Shown in pieces: positions 33,201 through 44,149 of a stretch of DNA of 64,000 nt; within the stretch, counting starts at the first letter, position 1, and every line of letters begins with the position of its first letter. The notes under the pieces are model-generated. The model had not been told where the DNA came from and ran no database searches. It saw only the letters and a program-made list of their open reading frames with translations. The position numbers were made by a program, and so were the translations under genes. The stretch comes from Podocnemis expansa (lineage: Eukaryota > Chordata > Testudines > Podocnemididae), in the NCBI GenBank assembly GCA_007922195.1, contig ML681992.1, positions 40,221,144 to 40,285,143 on the forward strand, given 5' to 3'.

Positions 33201-35723
33201 CAATGTTCCCTCTAAGGTTTGACGGCTTGTGTGCAAAATTTTGAACCCATGTGCAAAACTTTTTCTGAATAAAATTTTTGTGCAACTCCACGTGATGGAA
33301 ATTATTGAAAAATATAGAACAATGAAAAATTAATAAGTTATTTACATTGTTTTTATTAATAATTTGAATGTATTCTATGCTTATGTGACATTTTGTCTCA
33401 TCAATTCTTCAGTCCTGTTTGTCTGCCTTTGTCAGTTTTCCAAAATGAATAAGCACATAAAAAAGTTAAAGTGAAAGCAATTAACTTGCCTCTCATTTTT
33501 CATTTTGCACAGCAGCCCATTTTACAATTTAAAAAAATGGTCCTAAATTGTTCCTAGCCAGTTCAAATGTGACCCTTTATTTGTTTTACTTAATTGGTCA
33601 CTATTAGTAATCTTGATCACAGTATACTTTATTTTCCTTCATTTTATTAGTGTTTGCTATATATATTTTTTTCCCCAGTTTAACCCTTCCCTAAGGAGCA
33701 ACAGGCCAAAAGGTAAAAAACCCAACCCAGGGCTTGACCCTGTGATCACAAATCTGTTCTTCTACCAACTGAGCTACAGGCATTCTATATAGAAAAACTT
33801 CTGGGCATAAAGGATAACTGTGTACTCCACTGCCCCTTGATTCCCACCCTCCCACCTGCTCTTTATTCCGTGTGTGCATCTGTGCAGCAAACTCTTAACA
33901 TCTGGACAATCACCTATTTTTGGAATGCCTGAGGGAGGAAGGACATGAAGGTAAGAAGGAGCCCTTGGATAGCTAGCAACTCCCCCCAGTCAATCCTCAG
34001 TGGGGCTTCAGGCCTGCCCCCTGCCCATCTTCAGCTGCTCTCCCAGCCTGCCCCCTCCCCCAGTTGATCCTTGGCCATGGTTAAGGCCTGCCCCCCCCCC
34101 ATCCAATCCTCAACCACTTTGCCAGACTAGGGCTACCGGATACCAAAGCATGGAAAGGAGGACAGGGAAGTACAAAAAGGAGGATGTTGGAGGACACATA
34201 CACATCTGGGGCTCCGCCTGGGCCCCCTTCATCCACCCAGCCAATGCCCCCCCCAAATGCTTGCCCCATTGATGGAGTGTACAGAAATCCCTGTCTAGCC
34301 TCAGTTTTGAGCCTCACTGTGTAGTATTTAAAAAAAATCACAGACATGCTCTTTAGATTTTATACACACAGGAAAGGAGAAATCAGAAAAAATAAGAGCT
34401 GCCTGTTTTTATGTGCAGAGCTGCCTGAAACATAACCTTTTACCTAAAATGCAAATTTCTGGAAACATCATATCCTACTATGTCTGCCATAAACCACAGA
34501 TGTACATATATCTATTTTATGACAGTTAACGTTTTGTTTGCTTTTATGTGAAATACACATCAAATGGGGGGTGGGGGGGCAGAGTAGATGTTTACTATCA
34601 AATGCTCCACCCAAGAGGACAGCACCTATTCTTGAATGCAATGATCAGTTTTTTCCTAAATATACCAAAATAAAAATAAGCATAGAGTATATAGGCAAAA
34701 GCAAGCTGCTTGTTTTCTATGATTTGATAAACTAACAAAGGGACAAATATTGCAATCCTTACTCCATCAAATTTCACACTGACTTCATTTAAACTATAGG
34801 ATCAGGCCCAGCCCAGCAGCTACTTTAGAATGGATAATACTTGCACATCTGTGTATCTTACTGAAATTTAAGGACACATCTATAGTGGACTAATCTCTTC
34901 TTGGAAAGGAGAAACAAACTGAAAAAAATCACACTGGGAAAAGGAAAATCTTACAGATTCAAACCTCCTCACAATCAAAAGTGAACTTTGTTGGACCTCT
35001 AAACAAAAGCTTTGTTGTCAAAAGCCAAGATTCATTAGCAGGAATAAAGAGCTGGATTAGCCCAGCCATTAGGGAAACAACTGTCCCCAGAAACTTTAAG
35101 CCAAGCAGGGCAGCAAAGCAGAAAGCAAAGAAGCAGTCACAGGTTTCTCTCTGGGCACTTCAGAGACCCCATCAAGGTGAAGAAAAGCCCCAACCCCTCC
35201 AAAAAATAAGATCAAACCTCCCCCAAAATCAGGTGCAGGGAAAGGGGAGAGGACCTGAGCTGGAGCCTGGAAAGAAGCCCAGGGTGAGGAGCAGAAGCAA
35301 CAAAACAAAGCGAAACCACGTGTAGCACTGCAGCTGGAATGCCTGGAGCATGGAGCAGGGCAGGACAAAGAGGAGGAGTCTTAAAGTGACACAGACTCCT
35401 GGTTTTCTGTGGTAACCCTGAGCCTGACCAGCTCCCAGCCGAATTTCCGGGGGTCTGGTGCCCCCCCCCCCCCCAGCTGCTTTGCCGGCCTGGCCTCGCT
35501 CCCCACTTTGACAGCCTCGGGCTGCCCGGCTCCAGCCTGGCCCCTCCTCCCCCAGCTGCTCAGCTGATCCGCTCCCAGGCTGGCCCCGCCCCCACTCCCC
35601 TGGCTGAGCCTCAGCGGCTCTGCCGGCCTCTCCCTCCCCGTGCGCGGGGACTGGAAACCCCTGCGCAGGGAGGGGTTTCTAACGTGCGCAGCCGCTCTGC
35701 CGCACACGTTAGAGGGAACAGTG
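33201..35723. mobile_element. 2.5-kb hAT element, CAATGTTCCCTCTAA family
   Basis: Ends CAATGTTCCCTCTAA / TTAGAGGGAACAGTG with a perfect 8-bp target duplication GCTGAAAC at 33193-33200 and 35724-35731. LTR copy A shows the corresponding uninterrupted site near 20253-20275. The right end is GC-rich (35440-35710). The plus frame at 34981-35325 (114 codons, Lys/Arg/Gln-rich) has no transposase features. Non-autonomous. Confidence 0.88.
33716..33785 (-). repeat. tRNA-like sequence (SINE head or tRNA relic)
   Basis: On the minus strand: tgtagctcagttggtaga (box A), an anticodon-arm-like region, then gggtcaagcccctgg-like box B (ggtcaagcc). Acceptor stems do not pair well, and it lies inside a hAT element, so a working tRNA gene is unlikely. 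Confidence 0.4.
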
Positions 35724-36594
35724 GCTGAAACTCAGATAAGTATTCTCTTGGAAAACAAATCTACTATTTTTTAGGAATAGTTATCAATACAATGATATTC
35801 AAAGCTGAAAATCATTCAAATCAAACAGTTGTATACTTCTAACATTCTATTTGTTACACATATTACAGTATATACCATACATAAAGTGACACCTGTATTA
35901 TTATAAAAAATACTCCTCCTTTGCAGTATATACAGTATATACATATATCTTATGGTAAAACCATTTAAACAGTTGAACTTTACAAATACTTAATATTTCT
36001 TTACTCTTAACACTATAAACTTAATCTACAACATATATCTTAATAAACTATTATACAATTTTTTAACAATCTATAACATTCAGCAAGCAGTTGCATGGTG
36101 GTTGCTGAATGGGTACAAAAGGGAGGAGGGCTTTGCTCTTACCACAAGCATTCAGCTTTATTGATAGGCATAACTATACATATAGAGTTAGAACTTACAC
36201 AACTTTTCTGCTGTCCCTCCATTCTTCTATAGGGGTCTTTCTAATCTGTCACTTTTGAAACAAGGATTACTTTAGGGTCAGACACATAGAGGGGATTCAG
36301 AGAGCCTGGTTGTCTATAGCTAGCTATTTTCCCCTCCTCCTCTCCCCTCTTTCTTGGCAACACCACCAGCAGTTCCCTGACCTCTGAAGCGGCTGATATA
36401 CTTGATCCGTGCAACTGCTCGCTCCTTTAAACCCAAAGACTATGTGTTTGTTGGCCAGCCCCGCCTGGGGGGCCAGAGACTCTTGGTTTGGCGGCCCTGC
36501 CTGAGAGGGCTGGAGACTCTGTGTTTGTTTTGCTGCCCTGCCCAAGGGGCCAGAGTCTCTTTGTTTAGCAGCCTGACCCGAGGGGCCAGAGACT

Positions 36595-37546
36595 TAGAGC
36601 CCTGTGCTGATACAAAAATGTGGAACTGCAACCGATCCACATCCACTCAGTGATAACGTTAATCCAATTCAAAATCCGCATGTCAGGATTTAGCAGGACT
36701 TAATCGAGACTATGGGTTCTTTTCCCATTACAAAATGTAATTTGACTTCAGGCTTCCCATGGTTTGAACCTAACAACTGCTCTGATTTGCTGTTACTGTA
36801 TGACCTGATCCTATGTTTTACACCCCCTTGCATTTATTTTCATTCCTTTCTGTAAGTTCACCCATCTTCGAAGCATCTGAGGAAGTGGGATTTTTCCCAT
36901 GAAAACTCATGTGAAAAATAAATCTGTTAGTCTCAAAGTGCCACACGACTCCTTGTTGGCTTTTTGCTGGACTAGACTAACACGGCTATCCCTTTGGAAA
37001 TTGACAGGATTTAGCTGCATCTGTAACCACAACTGCAACTGAGCTTGGGCTCACATACAAGTATTCAGACTTTGATAGGTTTATTCTTCATATGGGTCCC
37101 ACCCACTTTTTCCTTTCTTGTTTGTGGTTCGCATGCTGTGCTAGCAATCAGATTTCTTTGCCCACCTATGAAATCTCTGATTGACAGCAATGGCTTGCCA
37201 ACTGAAAGCAAGAAAAGGAAGAAGTGGGCAGGGGAATGAGCCAATCAAAGGCCAGCAGTGAGTCTCCAAGTCCCACCTTGAGACTCTGATTGGCTGGCAG
37301 ATCACAATCTAGGTTTGGCCAGAGCACTTCTTAGTTCCCCTACATGCTGCCGACACAGATCAGTGCAGCAGCTTCAGCAATGGATCGCAGTGTGATAAGG
37401 TAACAATAGAAGCTGTATCTGTGAGTCGATCTGCAGCAATAGGTCTGCGGTTATCCATACCCGCACCTGCGGTTATCCATACCCGCACCTGCGGATGCAG
37501 ATACCCGCGGATCTGCAGCGGATACCCGCGGATTTGCAGGGCTCTA
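36595..37546. mobile_element. hAT element, TAGAGCCCTG ends, with nested Penelope
   Basis: Starts TAGAGCCCTGTG and ends GCAGGGCTCTA; perfect 8-bp duplication CAGAGACT at 36587-36594 and 37547-37554. Same family as 9474-10116. The right part has tandem words ggttatccatacccgcacct and gcggatacccgcgg. It contains a Penelope insertion at 36695-37004. Net length about 640, the same as the 9474 copy. Confidence 0.88.
36695..37004 (+). mobile_element. Penelope-like 3' segment with 11-bp target duplication
   Basis: A single-armed 310-bp copy: ttcttttcccattac, tctgatttgctgttactg, gcatctgaggaagtggg, then tgccacacgactccttg and aacacggctatccctttgg. Flanked by CAGGATTTAGC at 36684-36694 and 37005-37015. 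Corresponds to 49213-49500 plus the family head. The sense strand is plus. Confidence 0.8.
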
Positions 37547-37682
37547 CAGAGACTCTGTATTTGTTTGGCTGCGTTGCTTGAGGGCCCAGAGACAATATTG
37601 ACCTGACCCATAGGGGCAGACCAGTTAGAAATGGAGACAGGAGGGTCCGCCAATCCTTGCAAGGGCTGGGTGCCCTGTGCTC

Positions 37683-37840
37683 TCACAGGTAGCCGTGTTA
37701 GTCTATTTCAGCAAAACAAACAAGGAGTCCTGTGGCACATTTAAAGACTGACTAATTTATTTACAGCATGAGCTTTTGACTCATGCAGTAAATGCATTTG
37801 TTAGTCATTGAAAGTACCAAAGGACTCCTTGTTTGTTTTG
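37683..37840. mobile_element. Penelope-derived inverted repeat
   Basis: Head caggtagccgtgttagtc, then caaggagtcctgtggcac..., returning as gtaccaaaggactccttg at 37814-37831. Short central part; arms about 60 bases. Confidence 0.6.
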
Positions 37841-39100
37841 GCATATACAGAATATTAGGTGAAACTGAGGTAATAAGGGGAATATTGTATCCATTCCCAA
37901 TTATTTTGGACATGCTATCAGCCTCCTCTTGAAGAAAATGAAGCTTTCCTGACACAGACCAGCAAACTTACAGTTTTAGAAAAACTGGTTACCCAGCACA
38001 GTATTGTTTGAAATGACTTTTTCTAGCACTTGGTGCCTCCAGATTATTCTCATCGATTTCCAGTGCCATAGGCCAAAATAATAATGAGTTTCTAAATGCA
38101 TCAGTTCACCCCAGATACTTCTTCATAGCAGATATACAGTAATAATTCTGATGCCTCAGTTCAATGACCTTCAAATGGGATTTTTTTTTCACAACAGAAA
38201 ACCAAGGAATAATGCCACAATGTAACCATGGTGATCTACTTCAATGCCGGCAGCAACTTATAAGCACTCTGGGGCTGATTCTGATCTCATGTAACTATAA
38301 TCTCATGTAACTAAAAAGTGTATGCTATGCCACAGTGTCAGATACTAGGAGGCTCTAGCAGGGAAATTGTTGCCAGATTCCAGGTCTATTCGTAAAAAGG
38401 TAGTGCTGCTCTGCTTACACTGACAGCCTAGCCAGGTTGTCCAAATTAACTCTCAGGATATAAAAGTACTTTGCAATGTGTAACACTATAAACAGCCTAT
38501 CTCAGAAGAAAACTATAAAAGGACGTTTGTATGCTACCTAAGTTAACAATAAAGAAAACTGGAATGAGAGAATAGGTAGGGTGTTTTAAGAGCAGGAAAG
38601 GCATGCTGCTTGTGCATATACATATGCAACTCCTGGTTTGTCCATGATATGCTGTCTTCTCCCCATTTCATTTTAGATTGTAAGACTTTTCAAAGAAAGA
38701 CTTTTTTGAAATCTGTGCCTTGTAAACCAGCAATCTGTTAATGCTTAATAAATAATAATAGATTCTTCTCACAGTACTAACATCCTCACTCAAATCTGTA
38801 ATCATTGAGAATCATATGCACTTGCAACACTATACAAACAATGATGTTCTCCTCACAGAGCCTCTTTGAGCAGTATTATGTCTGCCAAAGTTGGGAGACG
38901 AGAAGTTCAGATATGGTTTGGAGTTTCCAAACATGTATGCAACCTGACACTAAGCCCTGGAACTTCCTGCTCTACCTCTTCCTAGGTAGGTCCCACTTTA
39001 TTAAAAGTCCTTACATAGAAATCATTTATCTATTCAACAATTAATCCCTCTTCAGCAGTGGAACAAAATGAGTATGCATAAGGAATGCTTAAGGAAGCAT
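37841..39100. other. unannotated sequence
   Basis: No gene or classified repeat. The frame at 38805-39044 has no family features. Confidence 0.3.
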
Positions 39101-39113
39101 AAACTTATCTGTT

Positions 39114-39333
39114 CTGTTCCAAAGGGGCAGCTGTGTTAGTCTAGTTCAGCACAACAAGCAAGGAGTCCTGTGCCACTTTTAAAGACTAACAAATTTATTT
39201 ATTGCATGAGCTTTTGTGGGAGAAAATCCCACTTTGTCAGATGCATCTGATGAAGTGGAATTTTCTCCTACAAAAGCTCATGCAATAACTCAATCTGTTA
39301 GCCTTTAAAAGTGCCACAGGACTCCTTGCTTGT
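39114..39333. mobile_element. Penelope-derived inverted repeat with 10-bp target duplication
   Basis: The left arm (ttccaaaggggcagctgtg ... atcccactttgtcagatgca) and right arm (tctgatgaagtggaatttt ... ccacaggactccttgcttg) are inverted over about 95 bases. CTTATCTGTT flanks at 39104-39113 and 39334-39343. Confidence 0.78.
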
Positions 39334-39343
39334 CTTATCTGTT

Positions 39344-40320
39344 TTGGTTTATTAACATTTCAACATAATGAATAGTTCTGTGCAGGCATCCACCAGTGTG
39401 TTCGAGAAGAGGAGAGCTGGCTTAGTGGTGTGTGTAAGGGACAATGTGACATTTATAGTGATTAGAGGCCAAAGGAAATATTTTTAAAGTGCACAGTTTA
39501 GTAAGGTAGGTAAGTATAAAAATAGAAAAGGATGTGCTGACACCATCATTATTAGATAGCTTTAGTGGAAGTATTACCTTGAGAAAAAAGAGTTTCTGGG
39601 AAACCAGCAAAATTGATTAGTGGCTGGAGGCATCTGAACGTGGGCAGGTATAGCTAGCACCTACAATTATTCTCACTGGTAATCTAGAGGATTAGATAAA
39701 GCCTATAATGTATAGGACTGACTAGAGGGAAAATAAACCTACTCAGAGGAGTTGCCACTGATGAGGGAGCCTGATGCTGCAATCATAATTCACACTAGTA
39801 AGGTCCTGTGAACTCACTGGGATTAATTGCTTGGGCAAAGGTTGCAAGATCAAACCCAGAATGATCAGTTCAAGCCAATTAAGATCACACTTTCCAGCAC
39901 AGTGTTAAAGAAGTAATACTTTACAGCACAGGCTCACAAACTGTAAGTTGAGCAGAGTATCTGAGGAGTCACAGAGACTTTTTAGAGGATAGCATAAGAA
40001 GCTTTAGGAAAAAAAAATATATTGCATACTTTGCAGTCACACAATGAATAATTATTAAAGCTGTTTCTTCCAGAAATATCAGGGCCTCAGACGGTGCTGT
40101 GTATTTTGGTGGCTTTCTGCTAAGCTTGCATAGTGCTTCATTCTGCAATCCATATTCTCACTGAATAGTATTCAGTAATTGATTAACTGCTGTTAAACTG
40201 ATTTTACCATGCCCTTAACTGGAATTTACTTATGTATTTATGTTTTTAGATACTATTTGTGACAGCTGCTTGGAGCAGCTATACCTTTTGGAGACCACAA
40301 GGGAAGAAACATTCTTAATC
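39344..40320. other. unannotated sequence
   Basis: No gene or classified repeat recognised. Confidence 0.3.
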
Positions 40321-40324
40321 TAGG

Positions 40325-40400
40325 CCATGTCTACACTAGAAAGTTTTGCCAGCAAAAGATTTGCTGGCAGACAGCCACAGCAAAAATTATAGTGGTGGCT
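40325..40400. repeat. possible MITE edge
   Basis: ggccatgtctacactagaaa at 40324 and gtgtctacactgatgtgg at 41846 resemble MITE termini with gttttgcc-type interiors (compare cagttttgtcagcaaag at 41931). They may be the parts of one element split by the LTR-like insert, but the far end is not defined. Confidence 0.3.
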
Positions 40401-40406
40401 GACATC

Positions 40407-41232
40407 TGTCAAGGCTGTTTCCCCACTCTGGCACTCTGAGTGGGGACCCCCTGGCCTTAAAGCCTGGTCTTAAAACTCTCCAAGGCCACCAATTTCCTGG
40501 CCTTGGAATGGTATAGCTGCCACCACCCAAATGCGAAAACCCAGGAAGGCACATTTGGGAATTCCTTCCTGTGAAGTACCCTCAATTGCTTTTCTTCCTC
40601 CCTCCAGAGAGTTATTGAACCCCAGCTGGAATATCAGCCAGAAATGGGACAGAATCCCCTTTAGTAATTGACTTTGCCATCTGAGGCACATGCACACAAA
40701 ACCTCTTGCTTTTTAGGAGACAGAACCAGAGCTTACTTTAAAAGGGTAAAATCTTTAATTACAAAGAACAGATAAGAAACAGAGTCGCTTCTCTGGGATT
40801 TAACTTAAGTAGTTACAGGATAGTGGGTGCGGGTACATGTGCTCAGCACAGAGGAATCCAAAACCAAACCAAACCAAAGAAATACCCTGACCGTGTCTAC
40901 TTAAACATTCCCTGTTCTACTCACGCCTGGTCAGTTACAAACTTAGGTTTATCCCTGCCAAGGATGTTGCTGGATCTTTCCTCAGTTCTTTCTCTGGCCT
41001 CCTCCTTAACCTTCCAGGCGTCCTGCTGCTACAAAAATAGGAACAGGCAAGGCTGCTGCTTCAATTCAGAAACCTGTACTTTGTTTCTATTGGCTCCCCT
41101 AGTGCTCACTGACGTGGATGTTAACCCCTTCCTCTCCAAGGTTATTACAGCATCCCCATGGCCATCCTTGGGTTTGTGGAGTGTGCATAACTAGGACCAC
41201 TTCCACCAACTTCTTTGGCAGTGTGGGGGAGC
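40407..41232 (-). repeat. probable solo LTR
   Basis: Begins TGTCAAGGCTGTTTCCCCAC and ends gctgagaca. Flanking pentamers acatc and atatc match at 4 of 5. The start resembles a common turtle endogenous-retrovirus LTR whose reverse complement runs TGTC...CCTTGACA, so the LTR is read on the minus strand. No internal retroviral sequence is adjacent. Identification is from memory of the family, not a search. Confidence 0.45.
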
Positions 41233-41760
41233 TGAGACAATATCTCTCAGCTCCCTACAGGGATCCCACTAGCTCCCTCCTCCCCTCCACCTCCTCCTTG
41301 CAGGCTGCAAGGGTGGGGTCCCAGATGACCACATAGCATTAGCCACCCAAGCTTCCACAGGTCCCTGTTAGCAGTGTGGCAGGAGCCACTAGTGGGGTTC
41401 TGGGTGGCAGTGTGGCTCCAGCCACTCTGGAGCTTGCCTGGGTCCTGAAGCAGCTGCAGCTGTGCTGCCACCTGGAACCCTCTCAATGCAGCCATGCTTT
41501 TGCTTAGGAGACCCTGGGTGCTGTGCTGATGCCAGGGACCTCAGAAAGCCATGGGTGGCTGCAGCTGCGCTGCTGCCAGAGCACTATGGCTGCAGCCCAG
41601 CTTCTGCCTCAGAAGCCCAGTTGGTGCAGTGCATTGCCACTGGGGACTCCAGCAAGCTCAGGGCAGCTGCAGCCCCAGACCCCAGCAAGTCCTGGGGCTG
41701 CAGCTTCATTTAGTCTATCCCCCTTATTTGTCAGTTTCACTTTTTGGTTAGAGTATGACT
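41233..41760. other. GC-rich unannotated block
   Basis: Repeated gcagctgcagc-type words; overlapping frames at 41462-41777 in three phases show that composition, not coding, keeps them open. Confidence 0.3.
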
Positions 41761-41767
41761 GCTCAGT

Positions 41768-41840
41768 TAGTCTTTAAGTGCCACAAGACTCCTTGCTTTT
41801 TTTTTGCTTTACTAGACTAACACGACTGCCCCTTTGGAAT
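41768..41840 (+). mobile_element. Penelope 3'-end fragment
   Basis: cagttagtctttaagtgcc, acaagactccttgc, then ctagactaacacgactgcccc; a single arm without partner. Confidence 0.65.
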
Positions 41841-42019
41841 GTGTCTACACTGATGTGGTTCTGCCTTAGCTTTTCCAACAAAAGCCCTATGCTGCTCATT
41901 CAGCTGGTTTTCTTTTTTCGCCAAAACTGGGCAGTTTTGTCAGCAAAGAGGTGAGTGTACTGTGTACACCAGGACTGTTTTGGTGAAAAGCTTCCTAGGT
42001 TGTACAAGGCTCTAATTCT

Positions 42020-44138
42020 AAGTGGAGCAAGGATCTGGTCCACTAGCTGAACAGCTCAGTAACAGTGACCATAATGTAATTAAATTAATATCCTTGGGAG
42101 AAGAGGGGCCAATATCACTGAAACTACAGCAGCATATAACTTCAGAAAGAGGAACTACACAAAAATAAGGAAGATAATTAAATGGAAATTAAAAGGCACA
42201 AGAGTCACAAACTGAGATCAAAGTAGCTGAAGGCATAAGAAGTAACAAGAAAATATTTTTCAGATACATTAGAAACAAGAGACAAACTAAGGACAGAGTA
42301 GGCCCATTATTCAATAATGAAGGAAAAACAGAAAATGTGGAAATGGCAGAGGACCTCAATGGTTTCTTTGTTTTGGTCTTCACTGAGATGGTTGATGACG
42401 ACTGAATGCCTGATGTAGGGAGGGCAGTAAAAATGGGATTGGATCAGAAGCTAAAATAGGGAAAAACAAGTTAAAATTACTTAGACAAGTTAGATGTTTT
42501 CAAGTCTCCAGGGCCTGATGATATGCATCCTCAAATACTCAAGGAGCTGAATCAGGAGATATTTGAGCCATTGGCTATTATCTTTGAAAAATCATGGAAG
42601 ACTGGAGAGGTCCCAGTGGACTGGAAAAAAGCAAATATACCGCCCATCTATAAAAAGAGAAATAAGGACAAACTCAGGGCATTATAGACTAGTAAAAAAA
42701 CAACAAGCAGTTGTGTGGCACTTTAAGACTAACAGATTTATTTTTTGCATGAGCTTTCATGGGAGAAGATCCCACTTCCTCAGATGCTTCGAAGATGGGT
42801 GAACCCAGGAAAAATAATGGAGCAAATAATTAAGGAATCAATTACCAAACATGAAAAAGAGAACAAGGTGTTTTGCAATAGTCAGTATGGATTTGTCAAG
42901 AACAAATTGTGTCAAACCAACCTGAAAGCTTTCTCTGACAGGGTAACAAGCCTTGTGGATAGAGGGGAAGTGGTAGATGTGGTATATCTAGACTTTAGTA
43001 AAGCTTTCAATATGGTCTCACATCATCTCATTAACAAACTAGGGAAGTACAATCTGGATTGAGCTACAATAAAATGAGTGCAAAACTGGTTGAATAACCA
43101 CTCCCAGAGAGCAGTTATCAATGGTTCAAAATTATGCTGAAAGAGTATAATGAATGGGGTACTGCAGAGATTGGTTCTGGGTCTGGGTCTGTTCAATATT
43201 TTCATCAATTAGTTAGATAGCATAGAAAGTACACTTATAAAGTTTGCAGATGATATCAAGCTGGGAGGGGTTGCAAGTGCTTTGAAGGGTAAGATCACTA
43301 TTCTAATGATTTGGACAAACTGGTGAAATGATCTGAAGTAAACAAAGAAATTCAATAAAGACTAGTGCAGAGTACTCCACTTAGGAAAGAACAATCCATT
43401 GCACATATACAAAATGGGCAATGACTGCCTAGGAAGGAATACTGCAGAAAGGGATCTGGGTGTCATAGTGGACCATAAGCTAAATATGAGTCAGCATTGT
43501 AACACTGTTGCAAATAAAGCAAACAGCATTCTGGAATCCATTAACAGAAGTATTGCAAGTAAAACACAAGAAGTAATTCTTCCACTTCACTTCACGCTAA
43601 TTAGATTTCAACTGGAGTATTGTGTCCAGTTCTGGGTGCCTCATTTCAGGAAAGATGTGGAGAAATTGGAGAAAGTTCAGAGAAGAGCAATATAACTGAT
43701 TAGAGTCCTGAAACACTTGACTTATGATAGAAGATTGAGAGAACTGGATTTGTTTAGTCTGGAAAATAGGAGACTGAGACTGGAGATAACAGTTTTGAAA
43801 TACCTAAAAAGTTGCTACAAGGAGGAGGATGGAGAAAAATTTTTCTCCTTAACCACCAATGATGGGACAAAAACACTAGGGCTTAAATTATGGCAAGGGA
43901 GGTTTAGGTTGGATATGAGGAAAAAATTCCTTACTATCAGGGTGATTAACCACTGGAATAAGTTGTCTAGGCAAGTTGTGGAATCTCTATCATTGAAAAT
44001 ATTTAAGGACAAGTTAGACAAACACTGGTCAGGAATGGTTTAAGGTGGTACTTGGTCCTGCCATGAGTGCATGGGAACTGGACATGACGACTTCTCATGG
44101 TTCTTTCCAGTTTCTATGATTCTTTGATTCTATGATAA
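42020..44138 (+). mobile_element. decayed CR1 LINE, 5'-truncated
   Basis: Begins in the endonuclease (cagtgaccataatg encoding SDHN) and runs to the 3' tail (gattctttgattctatgat). Fragments of ORF2 survive: DFSKAFN at about 42990, fuller pieces at 42745-43062, 43399-43695 and 43717-44043 (HFRKDVEKLEKVQRRAI). The catalytic region reads tttgcagatgatatc (FADD). Several stops and frameshifts make it inactive. It is more diverged than the CR1 at 11606. Confidence 0.88.
42689..42797. mobile_element. Penelope fragment inserted in CR1 with target deletion
   Basis: aacaagcagttgtgtggcac ... gggagaagatcccacttcc lies between CR1 words tatagactagt and ggaaaaataatggagc. In the intact ORF2 these words are separated by about 20 bases (cagcctcacctcaatccct), which are absent here. 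No target duplication is seen. Confidence 0.7.
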
Positions 44139-44149
44139 GCGTATAGTCA

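Larger units (their letters stand above)
33033..36290 (-). repeat. LTR-like repeat, copy B, split by a hAT element
   Basis: 33033-33200 plus 35732-about 36290 match copy A at 20121-20800 in order and orientation (together about 730 bases). The minus-strand end is ...GTAACA at 33033 and AATAAA is complementary to 36157-36162. The TATA-like box seen beyond copy A is not evident here. Right border uncertain. Confidence 0.5.
36441..37594. repeat. minisatellite, about 40 bp, split by a hAT element
   Basis: Units starting gactctgtgtttgtt and ending ggggccaga occur at about 36438, 36478, 36515 and 36555, and one more follows the hAT element at 37547-37590 (cagagactctgtatttg). Unit length 36-40. The array reads through when the hAT element and one target duplication are removed. 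Confidence 0.75.

Noticed and set aside
33716..33785. A working tRNA gene
   Set aside because: Boxes A and B are present but stems do not pair properly and it lies in a transposon.
35440..35720. CpG island or gene promoter
   Set aside because: It is the GC-rich right end of a hAT element with a defined target duplication.
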